From the NCBI RefSeq assembly GCF_010365285.1, contig NZ_CP048286.1, positions 3,917,501 through 3,981,500 of the forward strand: a stretch of DNA of 64,000 nt. The letters run 5' to 3'. A program made the translations under genes and the position numbers. The notes below the pieces were generated by a model that was given only the letters and a program-made list of their open reading frames with translations, did not search any database and was not told the origin of the DNA. Positions within the stretch are counted from its first letter, which is position 1. Each line of letters begins with the position of its first letter. Shown here in pieces: positions 1 to 8,909 of this stretch. This stretch comes from Paenibacillus rhizovicinus. GTDB taxonomy: Bacteria; Bacillota; Bacilli; Paenibacillales; Paenibacillaceae.

Positions 1-852
1 ACGGTGACGGTCGGCACGATCGATAATCTACTGGATGGTACACTGACGAGCGTGATGGGGGCGACGATTACAGCAGGTACGCTCGACAACTTGCTGGATG
101 GTACGATTACGAGCGTCATGGGAGCAACGATCACAGCAGGAACGTTGACGAACTTACTGAACGGTACGATTACGAGCGTGCTTGGGGCGACGATCACGGC
201 AGGAACGCTGACGAACTTGCTAAACGGTACGATCACGAGTGTAATGGGAGCCACGATCACAGCCGGTACGGTGGCGATCTCCGGCGGTACGGTGACGGTC
301 GGCACGATCGATAACCTGCTGGACGGAACGTTGACCAGCGTGATGGGAGCAACGATCACGGCGGGCACGTTGACGAACTTGCTGAACGGCACGATTACGA
401 GCGTGCTCGGAGCAACGATTACGGCGGGAACGCTGACGAACTTGCTGAACGGAACGATCACGAGCGTGCTTGGAGCAACGATTACGGCCGGTACGTTAAG
501 CAGCGTAACGTCGATTTCGCAAAAAAGCTTCATTGAACAGGCGAACACCTCGCTCGTAACGGGCAATGCCTTTACATCTCTGAATCCGGTGACGACGAGC
601 GTGCTCGGAACGTATTCCTTCTTCGTGTATAACCGGGGTCCCGGCACGAACAAAGCGGATGCCCGCGTAGAGATCAGCGCCGACGGCACCAACTGGTATG
701 CGGATGTCGACACGTCGACGGGCATATCTTCCGGCAGCGTGGACGTTCTCGTGCCGCAGCGGTTCTTGAAGTACACCCGGCTCTCCTATCGTTCGGCGGC
801 TTCGGGCAGCCCGACGACCATCGATGTCTATTTTAACGCGCAAGGCACTTAA
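1..852 (+). CDS. Thr-rich tandem-repeat surface-type protein, 5' truncated
   Basis: The frame is open from the first base of the window, so the start lies upstream. Residues 1 to about 170 are seven copies of a 21-residue unit (core NLLNGTITSVLGATITAGT), interrupted once by a short GTVAISGG segment. The last ~110 residues form a non-repetitive domain with the motif NRGPGTNKADARVEIS and a FLKYTRLSY stretch, resembling the DUF6385-type C-terminal domain of Bacillota repeat proteins (recalled, not searched). Thr and Ser are abundant and charge is low, as expected for an extracellular stalk. Three glycosyltransferase genes follow directly, so an O-glycosylated surface or spore-coat protein is a reasonable inference. 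No anchor or signal peptide is visible because the N terminus is missing. Confidence 0.7.
   Translation, partial: TVTVGTIDNLLDGTLTSVMGATITAGTLDNLLDGTITSVMGATITAGTLTNLLNGTITSVLGATITAGTLTNLLNGTITSVMGATITAGTVAISGGTVTVGTIDNLLDGTLTSVMGATITAGTLTNLLNGTITSVLGATITAGTLTNLLNGTITSVLGATITAGTLSSVTSISQKSFIEQANTSLVTGNAFTSLNPVTTSVLGTYSFFVYNRGPGTNKADARVEISADGTNWYADVDTSTGISSGSVDVLVPQRFLKYTRLSYRSAASGSPTTIDVYFNAQGT
4..510 (+). repeat. 63-bp coding tandem repeat array
   Basis: Seven units of about 63 bp encode a 21-residue period. The unit carrying GTIDNLLDGTLTSV occurs twice, 288 bp apart, which suggests a higher-order duplication of a multi-unit block. The copies differ mostly at third codon positions, so selection acts on the protein. 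Confidence 0.85.
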
Positions 853-869
853 AATGGGAGCGTGATTCC

Positions 870-3482
870 ATGCTGCTCGGCATTCATGTCCTGGCTTGCA
901 ACGAAGAAGACGTCCTTGGCCGCTGTCTCGGGAGCGTACAGGGACTCGCGGATGAGATTGTCGTTACGGACACCGGCTCCATGGACGGGACGATCGACAT
1001 TGCCAACGCGTTCGGGGCAAGAGTTGTCCGGGCGGCATGGGAGGATGATTTTGCGGCGGCGCGCAATGCAGGGCTGGATGCGGCGCGTACGGTGTGGGTG
1101 CTCGTGTTGGATGCGGACGAATGGCTGGACGCCGGAGTGGACCGGGCAAGCCTTCGCCGCCTCTTGCGCGAGGCGCAGAGCGACAGCTTGTCACTCGTCA
1201 TTGAAAACCGCTATGGTCATGGAGCAAGCGATCTGTTGTCGCATGATGCGGTGCGGCTGTTCCGGGCAGATTGCGGCTTTCGCTATACCGGCGTCATTCA
1301 TGAGCAGCTTGTCCGGCCAGGGATTCAGCCGTACGCGGTTGACGGGCCGCCGAGCGGGCTTCGTCTCCGGCATGACGGCTATTTGCCGGAAAAGATGGCA
1401 CGCAAGGCGAAGGCTGCGCGCAATCTCCGCTTAATCGGCAAGGCGCTGCGCCTCGAACCGGATCATCCGTTCCATTTGTACAATCAAGGTGTTGCGTTCT
1501 GTCAATTGAACAAGCCAAAGGATGCCGCGGCGGCATTTGCTTTGGCTTGTTTGTTTGCGCCGGCAGACGCGCCATATCGGGAGATGCTCATTCGGGACCG
1601 GGCCAAAACGCTGCTGGCGCTGGGCGATGCCGACGGCGCGTCTGCCTTGCTGCATCGGGAGGTTGACCGATACGCCGATTATCCGGACGTCCAGCTAGCG
1701 TACGGCGACAGTCTCATGGCCCAGCGGCGCGCGGCGGATGCGCGCAGCGCTTATGAAGCGGCACTGCGCGCGGGCGATGCCTCGCGCGGCGCCGTGCGGG
1801 AAGCGGGCGCGGGAACCTATCGCGCCCGCTGCGGGCTTGCGGCTGCGGAGGCCGCGCTTGGCCGCGGCGAGCACGCGCTGCGCTTGTACGCGGCGGCGGC
1901 CAAGGAAGCGCCGCGTTACGGGCCTGCCCTGGCCGGCTGGGCGGAGCAGCTGCAGGCCGCGGGCGAGGGCGACGAAGCCATCCACGAAGCGCTGGCTTCG
2001 AGCCTGGGCAAGAGCGAGGCGGCCTCCGGGGATGGGGAGGCCGCGAGGGGGGCTGCGGCGCCGGGGGATTCGGCGCTGCTTGCCCGGGTGCTTGGCGGCA
2101 TAGGGGCGCATGCCGCCGCGCTGGTTTTGTGGCGCGAGGCCGGGCCGCTCGCGCCGGATGATGCCCGCGCCTATGCGGCGAGCCTCGCGGGCGCGGGGCA
2201 TGCGGGCGCAGCCCGGGCGCTGCTGCTGGCGGCGCTTGGGCGGCGCGGGCGCAGCGCTTTTGGGGCGGCGAGCGGGCTGGCTGCGGCGGCTCGGAGTGAA
2301 ACGACTGGGCCGGAATTCGGCGAAATTGCCGAAAGAGCTGCACCCCGTACACTACATGGGCCGGAATCCGGCGAAATCGCCGAAAGAGCTGCACCCCGTG
2401 CACTACATGTGCCGGAATCCGGCGAAACCGCCGAAAGACCTGCACCCCGTACACTACATGTGCCGGAATCCGACGAAAGCTCCGAAAGAGCTGCACCCCG
2501 TACACTACATGTGCCGGAATCCGGCGAAATCGCCGAAAGAGCTGCACCCCGTGCATCACACGACCCGGATTCCGGCAAAACCGCCGAAAGAGCAGCACCC
2601 CGTGCATCACACGGCCCGACCACACAAGCCTCGAGCGCCGCATATGCCTCGAGCGCGGCACTCGAGGTGAACGCATTGTCAGACACGAAGAAGCTCAACG
2701 CGTCGCCAGAAGAATCAGCGTCGGCGCCGACGTTGGATCCTGCGCAGGCAGCCGGCTTGTGCCTGGATGCCGCGTTGTATAGCTGGGAAGCGGGCGTGCC
2801 GCTGGGCGGCGAACTGCGCGAAGCAATATCCGCCGCGTCCGAGGAACTGTCGGTACTGTTCGCTGCCGTCGAGCGATACGCCGCGCCTTACTTAGCGGTT
2901 CGGCCGATCCGTACCTCGGGCGTGGACTCGTCGCTTCCGGGCTGGGTCTCCTTTGTCGGCATGCTGGTCGAGCGCGCGCTGGAGCTTGGGCTGCTGGCGC
3001 TTGCAGTCAGGCTGCGGCAGGCTGCTCCAGCGTTAGAGGAACAATTCGCGTTGTCGCTCTACCGCCATGGTTATGCTCAAGCGGCAGCGGCGAGGCTGCT
3101 GCAGGCGATGGAGCAACGGCCGCTTCTTGCGGAGGAAAGCTTTGCGTTCGGCGAGCTGCTGCTCTTAAAAGGACTGTACAGCGAGGCGCTGGCCATGTTC
3201 GAGGCCGCAATCGACAGCGAGGACGAGGCGATGCAGGCGCGCGCCCGGTTAGGCGCAGCCTTTTGCTCGCTGACGCTGGCCCGGGAGGCGCTGCTGCCTT
3301 GGGTGGAGCACGCATCGGCGGCATACGGCGGCGGCTGGCCGCTTGCGGATATCGAGCAGCTGCAGCTGGCGATGCTGCAAACGGAAGCGATGGGCTGGCG
3401 GACGCCATGGACCGCCGCGCAAAGGAGGCGCATGAACGTTGGCGAAGCAGCCGAAGCTGATTACGCTCTGCATGATCGTTAA
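870..3482 (+). CDS. GT2 glycosyltransferase with long helical-repeat (TPR-like) tail
   Basis: Residues 1-90 are a GT-A glycosyltransferase domain: N-terminal IHVLACNEED, then VVTDTGSMDGT for nucleotide-sugar binding and the metal-binding LDADEW at about residues 80-85. From about residue 185 the protein is Ala/Leu-rich helical repeats typical of TPR glycosyltransferases. Residues 481-582 are six 17-residue repeats (core PESGEIAERAAPRTLHV) that break the TPR region and are rich in Glu, Arg and Pro. The helical frame resumes afterwards, so the gene is intact. The start ATG follows a GGGAG 17 bp after the upstream stop. The 3' end overlaps the next glycosyltransferase by 44 bp. The likely role is sugar transfer to the neighbouring repeat protein (inference). 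Confidence 0.85.
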   Translation: MLLGIHVLACNEEDVLGRCLGSVQGLADEIVVTDTGSMDGTIDIANAFGARVVRAAWEDDFAAARNAGLDAARTVWVLVLDADEWLDAGVDRASLRRLLREAQSDSLSLVIENRYGHGASDLLSHDAVRLFRADCGFRYTGVIHEQLVRPGIQPYAVDGPPSGLRLRHDGYLPEKMARKAKAARNLRLIGKALRLEPDHPFHLYNQGVAFCQLNKPKDAAAAFALACLFAPADAPYREMLIRDRAKTLLALGDADGASALLHREVDRYADYPDVQLAYGDSLMAQRRAADARSAYEAALRAGDASRGAVREAGAGTYRARCGLAAAEAALGRGEHALRLYAAAAKEAPRYGPALAGWAEQLQAAGEGDEAIHEALASSLGKSEAASGDGEAARGAAAPGDSALLARVLGGIGAHAAALVLWREAGPLAPDDARAYAASLAGAGHAGAARALLLAALGRRGRSAFGAASGLAAAARSETTGPEFGEIAERAAPRTLHGPESGEIAERAAPRALHVPESGETAERPAPRTLHVPESDESSERAAPRTLHVPESGEIAERAAPRASHDPDSGKTAERAAPRASHGPTTQASSAAYASSAALEVNALSDTKKLNASPEESASAPTLDPAQAAGLCLDAALYSWEAGVPLGGELREAISAASEELSVLFAAVERYAAPYLAVRPIRTSGVDSSLPGWVSFVGMLVERALELGLLALAVRLRQAAPALEEQFALSLYRHGYAQAAAARLLQAMEQRPLLAEESFAFGELLLLKGLYSEALAMFEAAIDSEDEAMQARARLGAAFCSLTLAREALLPWVEHASAAYGGGWPLADIEQLQLAMLQTEAMGWRTPWTAAQRRRMNVGEAAEADYALHDR
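2310..2615 (+). repeat. Six 51-bp tandem repeats inside a glycosyltransferase gene
   Basis: Six in-frame units of 51 bp. Most contain the inverted repeat GCCGGA-A-TCCGGC and, about 25 bp later, TGCAC-CCC-GTGCA or a near version of it. The same consensus (ending in CCCCGTACACTACATG) forms the intergenic array at 15350-15605. The unit length is a multiple of three, so copy number can change without shifting the frame. Confidence 0.9.
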
Positions 3483-5331
3483 GAACGAAGAACGCGACCT
3501 GCCGCGCTGCCTCCAAAGCGTCAAAGGCATCGTGGACCAGATCGTCATCGTCGATACGGGTTCGACGGACGGTACAGTGGATATGGCACGAAAATCCGGC
3601 GCGTCGGTCGTGCGCAGCGCGTGGACGGGGGATTTTGCCGGGGCGCGCAACATCGGGCTGGCGCACGCGGAGGGGGAGTGGATCCTCTTCCTCGATGCCG
3701 ACGAAGAGCTCGATGCCGGAACGCGGGAGCAGCTGCGGGAGCTGGCGCTTCACCGGGAGATCACGGGTTTCTTCCTGAACGTGTGGAACTATTCCGGGGA
3801 CGGCGGCGACGGGGCGACGATCAATCCCGTGCTGCGAATGTTCCGCAACGACCGGAGATATCGGTTCGAAGGCAGAATTCACGAGCAGATCGCGGTGCCC
3901 ATTATGCGGCATACGCCGCAGGCGCGTTTTCATCTCAGTGACGTGATCATCCATCATTACGGCTACCGGCGCGAGGTCGTGGCGGCTAAGGATAAAGTGC
4001 GGCGCAACCGCACGCTGCTTGAACAGGCGATTCAGGAGGAGCCGGACAATCGGTTCAACTGGTATAACCTGGGTGTCGAGTATTTTCGCGCGGGCGAGGT
4101 GGAGGAAGCGCTGCGGGCATTTCGGAGGGCCCGGGACGGCATCGATTACGCTTCGCTCAGCTATGCGCATCTCATAGTGAAGCATGAAACGAGCTGCTTG
4201 CAGGTGCTGCGCAGATGGGAGGAAGCGCTGCAGGCCGCGGAGGAAGGGCTGGGGTGGTACGGGGAATATCCGGATTTGTGGCATGCCAAAGGCGTGAGCC
4301 TCGCCGCGCTGGGCAGGAAAAGGCAGGCCGCCGAAGCATTTGCCGCCGCGATGGCAATCGGAAAAGCGCCCGCCCTCTATCACACGGAAGACGGCATGGG
4401 CACCTACCAGTCGGCTTATTGGCTTGGCATGATGCATGAGGCGGAGCTGGATCCCGAGACGGCAGCGCATTGGTACGCCGAATCCGTGCGTTTCAAGGGC
4501 AGCCTGCTTGCGCCGCTTTATCGGCTCTGCCGGATGATGAAAGTCACCGCGGCGCCGGAGCGGCTGGCCGAATTCGCTTGGTCGCGGTTTGCGCTGGAGT
4601 CGCCTCAGGCCGTCGAGAAGCTCGCCGCCATCATGCTGGACTGCGGCTGTCACGAAGCGTTGATGATGTGGCTGGAGAAATGGATGGAGCGAGCGGGAGG
4701 CGGGGAGCGAGCGATTTTGCAGCTTTGGCTGGACCTTGCGGGCGCAGGCGCGCGCTTGGCCGCGGGACTGCCGGGGGACAGGGAAGCCGGAGGCGACGCG
4801 TCCGCAGTTGCGAAAATAGAAGGCCAGCAAGCACAAGACGTGAACCTTTCGTCCGGCACAGAGAGGGGCATGCAGCCTTCTGAGGAAGCAGCCGCCGAGC
4901 TTGCGGAAGGGCTGCAGCCGGCAGGAGTGTCGCCGGAATCCGGCCGCGAAGCCGTAGCGGCTGCTCCGGCACCGGGAACGGCGAAATTCCGTATGGCTGC
5001 CCTGAACCAAGCGCGGTCGTGGCTGGACGCCGGGGAGGATTCGCTTTATCCGCCTGCAGCTTGGGAGTGGCTGCCGTCGCTGCTTGCGGGCGGCGGGGAT
5101 GGCTCGGCGCTTGCGGCGCAGCGCATTCGAAGCGTCGTCGGAGCGCTGCTGGACGGACGGCCTGCCGGGGATGCGGCGGTAAATACGGCGGCGCGCGACG
5201 GCGTGCGGGCCGGCGTAAAGGCGCTTGTTGCGCTGGCCGACCGGCAATTGGCGGCCGTACAGCAGATGGCCGGGCATGCGCAGGCGGTGCAAAGCTTGCG
5301 ATTGACGCTGCCGTCTTCCGGCAGGGGGTGA
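3439..5331 (+). CDS. GT2 glycosyltransferase with TPR-like tail
   Basis: GT-A domain at the N terminus: ITLCMIVKNEERDLPRCL, IVIVDTGSTDGT and LFLDADEE at about residues 84-90. An Arg-rich segment then leads to TPR-like repeats containing NRFNWYNLGVEYFRAGE. The chosen start is TTG, 10 bp after AAGGAGG. The ATG at 3432 is in the frame of the upstream gene, so translational coupling with that gene is likely. The C-terminal 200 residues are Ala/Gly-rich and poorly conserved in appearance. It resembles the genes on either side, consistent with a duplicated glycosyltransferase array. Acceptor and donor sugars cannot be read from sequence. Confidence 0.85.
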   Translation: MAKQPKLITLCMIVKNEERDLPRCLQSVKGIVDQIVIVDTGSTDGTVDMARKSGASVVRSAWTGDFAGARNIGLAHAEGEWILFLDADEELDAGTREQLRELALHREITGFFLNVWNYSGDGGDGATINPVLRMFRNDRRYRFEGRIHEQIAVPIMRHTPQARFHLSDVIIHHYGYRREVVAAKDKVRRNRTLLEQAIQEEPDNRFNWYNLGVEYFRAGEVEEALRAFRRARDGIDYASLSYAHLIVKHETSCLQVLRRWEEALQAAEEGLGWYGEYPDLWHAKGVSLAALGRKRQAAEAFAAAMAIGKAPALYHTEDGMGTYQSAYWLGMMHEAELDPETAAHWYAESVRFKGSLLAPLYRLCRMMKVTAAPERLAEFAWSRFALESPQAVEKLAAIMLDCGCHEALMMWLEKWMERAGGGERAILQLWLDLAGAGARLAAGLPGDREAGGDASAVAKIEGQQAQDVNLSSGTERGMQPSEEAAAELAEGLQPAGVSPESGREAVAAAPAPGTAKFRMAALNQARSWLDAGEDSLYPPAAWEWLPSLLAGGGDGSALAAQRIRSVVGALLDGRPAGDAAVNTAARDGVRAGVKALVALADRQLAAVQQMAGHAQAVQSLRLTLPSSGRG

Positions 5332-5340
5332 GGGCAGGCG

Positions 5341-7512
5341 ATGGGGACCGAACCGGAAGAGACGAACGGTTTTGGCGGCAATGACCATGAAAACAGCAAT
5401 GAAAACAGCAATGACAGCAGCGGCGATGGCGGCGGATCCGAAGGAGGACCGCTTCCGGTGTCGCTGTGCATGATCGTGCGGAACGAAAGCCGTTTTCTGG
5501 CGGATTGCCTGCGCAGCGCGGTTCCTTTTGTCATGGAGATCATCGTCGTCGATACGGGGTCGACCGATGATACGGCGGTGATCGCGGAGGCTTTCGGGGC
5601 GAGGGTTATTCATGCGGCGTGGAAGGACGATTTTGCCGAGGCGCGGAACGGCTCGCTCGCGGCAGCCGCGCAGCCCTGGATTCTCGTGCTGGATGCCGAC
5701 GAACGGCTGGCGGTCGGAGATGCCGACGCGTGGCGGGCGCTGCTCGGCGATGCCTCAAAATGGGGCTATTTCGTCAAGGTGAACAGCCGCGTCGGAAGCG
5801 GGGCGAACGGGGATACGGTGACGGATGCCGTGTGCCGGTTGTTCCGACGAGATACGCGGATTCGGTTTCGCGGCCTCGTGCATGAAGAGACGGCGACCGC
5901 CGTTTGCGAAGCATTTGGAGATGCGGCAATCGGCTATGCGGAGGGCTTGGAAATTCGGCATGAGGGGTATCGCGACGAGGTCATCGCGGAGCGGGACAAG
6001 TTCGCGCGCAACCGGCGGCTGCTGGAACGGGCGCTGGCCGTTTCCCCGGAAGATCCGGCACTGCGGTATGCGGCGGGGGCGGAGCTGTTCGCATCCGGCG
6101 AATACAGCTCTGCGCTCAGCTGGCTCGAGCCGCTCGCGCAGTTGGAACGGGATCCCGGCTACGGCTCGGATCTGGCGCTGAAAATCATCCACGCCTGCCG
6201 CGCGGTCGGGCGCTTGCCGGATGCGGAGCGCTATGCGGCTATGGCGGCGCGGCGTTATGCGGATTTTGCGGACGTGCACGAAGCGCGGTGCGAGGTGCTG
6301 CTCGCGCTTGACGCGCCATTGCCCGCGCTGTGGAGCGCGGAGGCGGCGATGTCGGCGGGTCCGGCGCCGGCCTGTTATTCCACGGCGGCCGGCGCGGGAA
6401 CGTATCGCGCGCTCGGTCTGGCCGGAGCGGCCCTGGAACGGCTGTATCGTTATCGCGAAGCCGCGGAGACGTACGGCGCGGCCATTGCGCAGCGGTTTGA
6501 TCATGCGCCAAGCTGGCAGCGGCTGCTGCTGCTGGGGCAGCTGGATGCATCGCTGCGGCCGTTGTGGCTGGAGGCTGCAAGAAGCTCTGCCGCTGCAAGT
6601 GCCCCGCCATTCCCTTGGCTCGAAGGCCAGCTGCTGGAATGGCTGTGCGATTTGCGGCAGCCGGACGAGGCTGCCGCGGTGTGGGCGCTCGCAGTCGGCG
6701 GCGCGGGCGGCCGTTCGCCGGGTGCGCTGGCGGAAGGATTGTGGCTTGTCCAACGCGGTGAAGCGCAGCGCGGACGACAGGTTTGGGATGCCGCATGCGA
6801 GGCTGGCGACGCTGATGCGGCAAGGCTTGCGGTGTATGGTTTTGCCTTGGCGCTGGGCGAAGGAGATGCGGAGCGCGCGCATTTCATGCAGGAGCGGCGA
6901 GTGGGCAGCGAGTACGCGGCCGCTGCCCGGGCAGCGCTGGCGGCATGCGAGGGAGCCGCGCAAGCGATGCCGCCGGACGCGGCCGGCAGCGCCATCGCCC
7001 TGGCGCTGCTTCGCCTCGGGGCCGTGCCCGCATGGCTGCGTCTCCATGCGGCCGCGGCCCCGGCGGCACCGGCGTCGGCGCGGGCGGCCCTCCGCGCCGT
7101 GCCGCCGCTGCTGCTCGCGGCGCTGCTCCGCACCGCGCCGCCTGCGCAGCTCGCGGCGCTGCGCGCCGCGCTTGCCGCGGGCGGGGCCGGCCTGCCCCGG
7201 CCGCGGCTGCGCCGCACCGCCTGGCGGCCGGCTGGGCCGCGGCCGCCGGCGGCGAATGGCGGGCAGCGGCGGAGGACCTCGCCGCCGCCCGAGCGGAGGG
7301 CGCGCGCCCATGGCAGCGGCGCGCCGCCTCCGCAGGGCTCGCCGCCGCAGGCGCGGCTCTGGCGCGCGCCGCGGGCACCCCGTGCGCGGGCGGAAACCTG
7401 CCCGCGCTGTACAGCGAAGAGGCCCTGCCGCTCATCCTCGGCACGGCCGTCTTCCCGCCTGTATAAGCCGCGGAGCAGCCAGGCGCTATTTTCTTGGCGG
7501 TCCGAGCCGTGA
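5341..7512 (+). CDS. GT2 glycosyltransferase with TPR-like tail, probably frameshifted near its 3' end
   Basis: A hydrophilic Asn/Ser/Gly-rich N-terminal tail of about 38 residues precedes a GT-A domain: SLCMIVRNES, IIVVDTGSTDDT and LVLDADER at about residues 116-121. Helical repeats follow to about residue 610. From about 7190 the annotated frame becomes Arg/Pro-rich and no longer protein-like, while the -1 frame continues as a convincing helical segment (GEWRAAAEDLAAARAEG) and stops at 7466. The natural protein therefore probably ends at 7466, with one indel between about 7170 and 7230. The gene converges on the minus-strand glycosylation genes. Confidence 0.75.
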   Translation: MGTEPEETNGFGGNDHENSNENSNDSSGDGGGSEGGPLPVSLCMIVRNESRFLADCLRSAVPFVMEIIVVDTGSTDDTAVIAEAFGARVIHAAWKDDFAEARNGSLAAAAQPWILVLDADERLAVGDADAWRALLGDASKWGYFVKVNSRVGSGANGDTVTDAVCRLFRRDTRIRFRGLVHEETATAVCEAFGDAAIGYAEGLEIRHEGYRDEVIAERDKFARNRRLLERALAVSPEDPALRYAAGAELFASGEYSSALSWLEPLAQLERDPGYGSDLALKIIHACRAVGRLPDAERYAAMAARRYADFADVHEARCEVLLALDAPLPALWSAEAAMSAGPAPACYSTAAGAGTYRALGLAGAALERLYRYREAAETYGAAIAQRFDHAPSWQRLLLLGQLDASLRPLWLEAARSSAAASAPPFPWLEGQLLEWLCDLRQPDEAAAVWALAVGGAGGRSPGALAEGLWLVQRGEAQRGRQVWDAACEAGDADAARLAVYGFALALGEGDAERAHFMQERRVGSEYAAAARAALAACEGAAQAMPPDAAGSAIALALLRLGAVPAWLRLHAAAAPAAPASARAALRAVPPLLLAALLRTAPPAQLAALRAALAAGGAGLPRPRLRRTAWRPAGPRPPAANGGQRRRTSPPPERRARAHGSGAPPPQGSPPQARLWRAPRAPRARAETCPRCTAKRPCRSSSARPSSRLYKPRSSQALFSWRSEP
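7170..7230 (+). other. Probable frameshift site
   Basis: Coding character moves from the frame of the 5341 gene to the next frame within this very GC-rich stretch, which contains CCCC and GGGG runs. Downstream, only the shifted frame has the G/C-rich third positions and Ala/Leu/Glu helical composition of the upstream part. Confidence 0.6.
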
Positions 7513-7577
7513 AGCGGCAGCATGCAGCCCGTCAGGTAAGCCATTCACGCCTGCCATGGACTGCAGCAGGCCCGCCA

Positions 7578-8909
7578 TCAGCTCCCGTTCCGCGCGAACT
7601 GCTCCTCCAGCAGCTCCCCCCAGCGCTGCTTCCACCGTTTGAGATCGAAAGCAGCCGCCGTCCTCGCGGCATCCGCGCCGTACTTTTCCCGAAGGCCGGC
7701 GTCTGCCAGCAGCTCTTTGACGGCGGCGTGGAGCGCATTCACGGTCGGCGCGGCGAGCCGGCCGTTATAACCGTCCGTGATGAGGTCGTTTAAGCCGCCG
7801 ACATTCGTGGCGACGACCGCTTTTCCGCAGCTCATGGCTTCCAGGCAGGAGAGGGAGGTGCCCTCCGAATAGACGGTGGGGATGATGACGACATCGGCTG
7901 CCCGGTAAGCCTCGCGTATCGTTTCGAACGAATACGTGTTGTGCAGGATCCGCTTGCGGGCCTGCTCCGTTTGCGTGTCGAGCCACAGCTGAAAAGCGAC
8001 GGCCACCGGCGTTCGTTCGACCAGCTCACCCGCGAATTCCACCGTCAGCGCAGGGAACTCCGCCAGCAGCCGGTCCGTCAGAAGCATCATCGGCACAATG
8101 CCGCGCTCATAGCTGAGACGTCTAGGAAACAACAGCCGCAAAGCGCCGTGTTCCGCAACATCGGCTTCAGCACTTATACCCGCACCCGCACCCGCACCCG
8201 CACCCGCACCCGCACCCGCACCCGCACCCGCACCCGCACCCGCACCCGCACCCGCACCCGCACCCGCACCCGCACCTACATCTGCATCCACGCCTGCATT
8301 TAATGCGCCTTCTACCTCGGACCCCCTCGCGCTATTCCCTGCACCAAGTCCCGTTTCCGCGTACTCCGCTGCAAACCAATCCGTGTCCACCGCGTTCGGC
8401 AGCAGCACGAGCTTCGCCGGATCGTCGAACGTACAGACCGAGCGGCAGTACGTCTGGAAATGCGAATCCACCGACACCAGCCGGTCGAGTCCGTCCACGG
8501 CGAGTTGAATCATGTATGCGACGCCGCTTTTCACCTTGTCGCCAAAATCCGGCCAATCCCAGTTGATTCCATGGCAAATCCCGATGCTGCCGGGCTTGTA
8601 GGCGATCGGGTGCCAGATGCAGCTTGCATAGATGATCAGCCCCTCCGCGTCCGCGGCCATCCGATCAAAAGCGCCAGCGATGTCGTTCAGCTCATAAGGA
8701 TAACCGCGTACGATCGTGCCTTCGTAGACGGTATCGAAGCTCTTGTAATAGGAGAGCTGGCGGATGACGGGCTGCCAGCCTTTGTCCCGAATGACCGCGC
8801 AGAGATCATGCATGTAGCGTTCCAGTCCCCCGCCGAACGGTCGCGTGAAGCCTTCTCCCTCCGTGTAGCCGTTCAAATAGCTGTGCGTCAAAATCGTCAC
8901 CGTTCTCAA
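7578..8909 (-). CDS. GT4-family glycosyltransferase with a Gly-Ala repeat linker
   Basis: A GT-B enzyme. The N-terminal domain begins RTVTILTHSYLNGYTEGEGFTR (one residue beyond the start), with a glycine-rich FGGGLERY loop. The C-terminal domain carries the EX7E retaining-transferase motif in SEGTSLSCLEAMSCGKAVVA. Between the domains, around residues 210-250, lies a run of about 16 Gly-Ala dipeptides encoded by a hexanucleotide microsatellite. The start is TTG, preceded by GAGGAGG; its bases overlap the TGA stop of the upstream gene, indicating coupling. Longer upstream starts would run through that gene and are rejected. It is the last gene of a three-gene minus-strand operon and probably extends a surface glycan. 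Confidence 0.85.
   Translation of the reverse strand: MRTVTILTHSYLNGYTEGEGFTRPFGGGLERYMHDLCAVIRDKGWQPVIRQLSYYKSFDTVYEGTIVRGYPYELNDIAGAFDRMAADAEGLIIYASCIWHPIAYKPGSIGICHGINWDWPDFGDKVKSGVAYMIQLAVDGLDRLVSVDSHFQTYCRSVCTFDDPAKLVLLPNAVDTDWFAAEYAETGLGAGNSARGSEVEGALNAGVDADVGAGAGAGAGAGAGAGAGAGAGAGAGAGAGAGAGISAEADVAEHGALRLLFPRRLSYERGIVPMMLLTDRLLAEFPALTVEFAGELVERTPVAVAFQLWLDTQTEQARKRILHNTYSFETIREAYRAADVVIIPTVYSEGTSLSCLEAMSCGKAVVATNVGGLNDLITDGYNGRLAAPTVNALHAAVKELLADAGLREKYGADAARTAAAFDLKRWKQRWGELLEEQFARNGS
8178..8276 (-). repeat. Hexanucleotide microsatellite (about 16 copies)
   Basis: An uninterrupted ACCCGC tract (GGGTGC family on the coding strand) of about 99 bp encodes Gly-Ala repeats in the GT4 gene. 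Because the unit is six bases, slippage changes linker length without shifting the frame. Confidence 0.95.

Noticed and set aside
2310..2615. CRISPR array
   Set aside because: Units are contiguous with no unique spacers, and the array is translated in frame. The same applies to 15350-15605 and 46084-46255.
3007..5613. 868-codon open frame antisense to two glycosyltransferase genes
   Set aside because: Arg/Pro/His-rich composition typical of a shadow of a GC-rich gene; the opposite strand has clear GT2 motifs.
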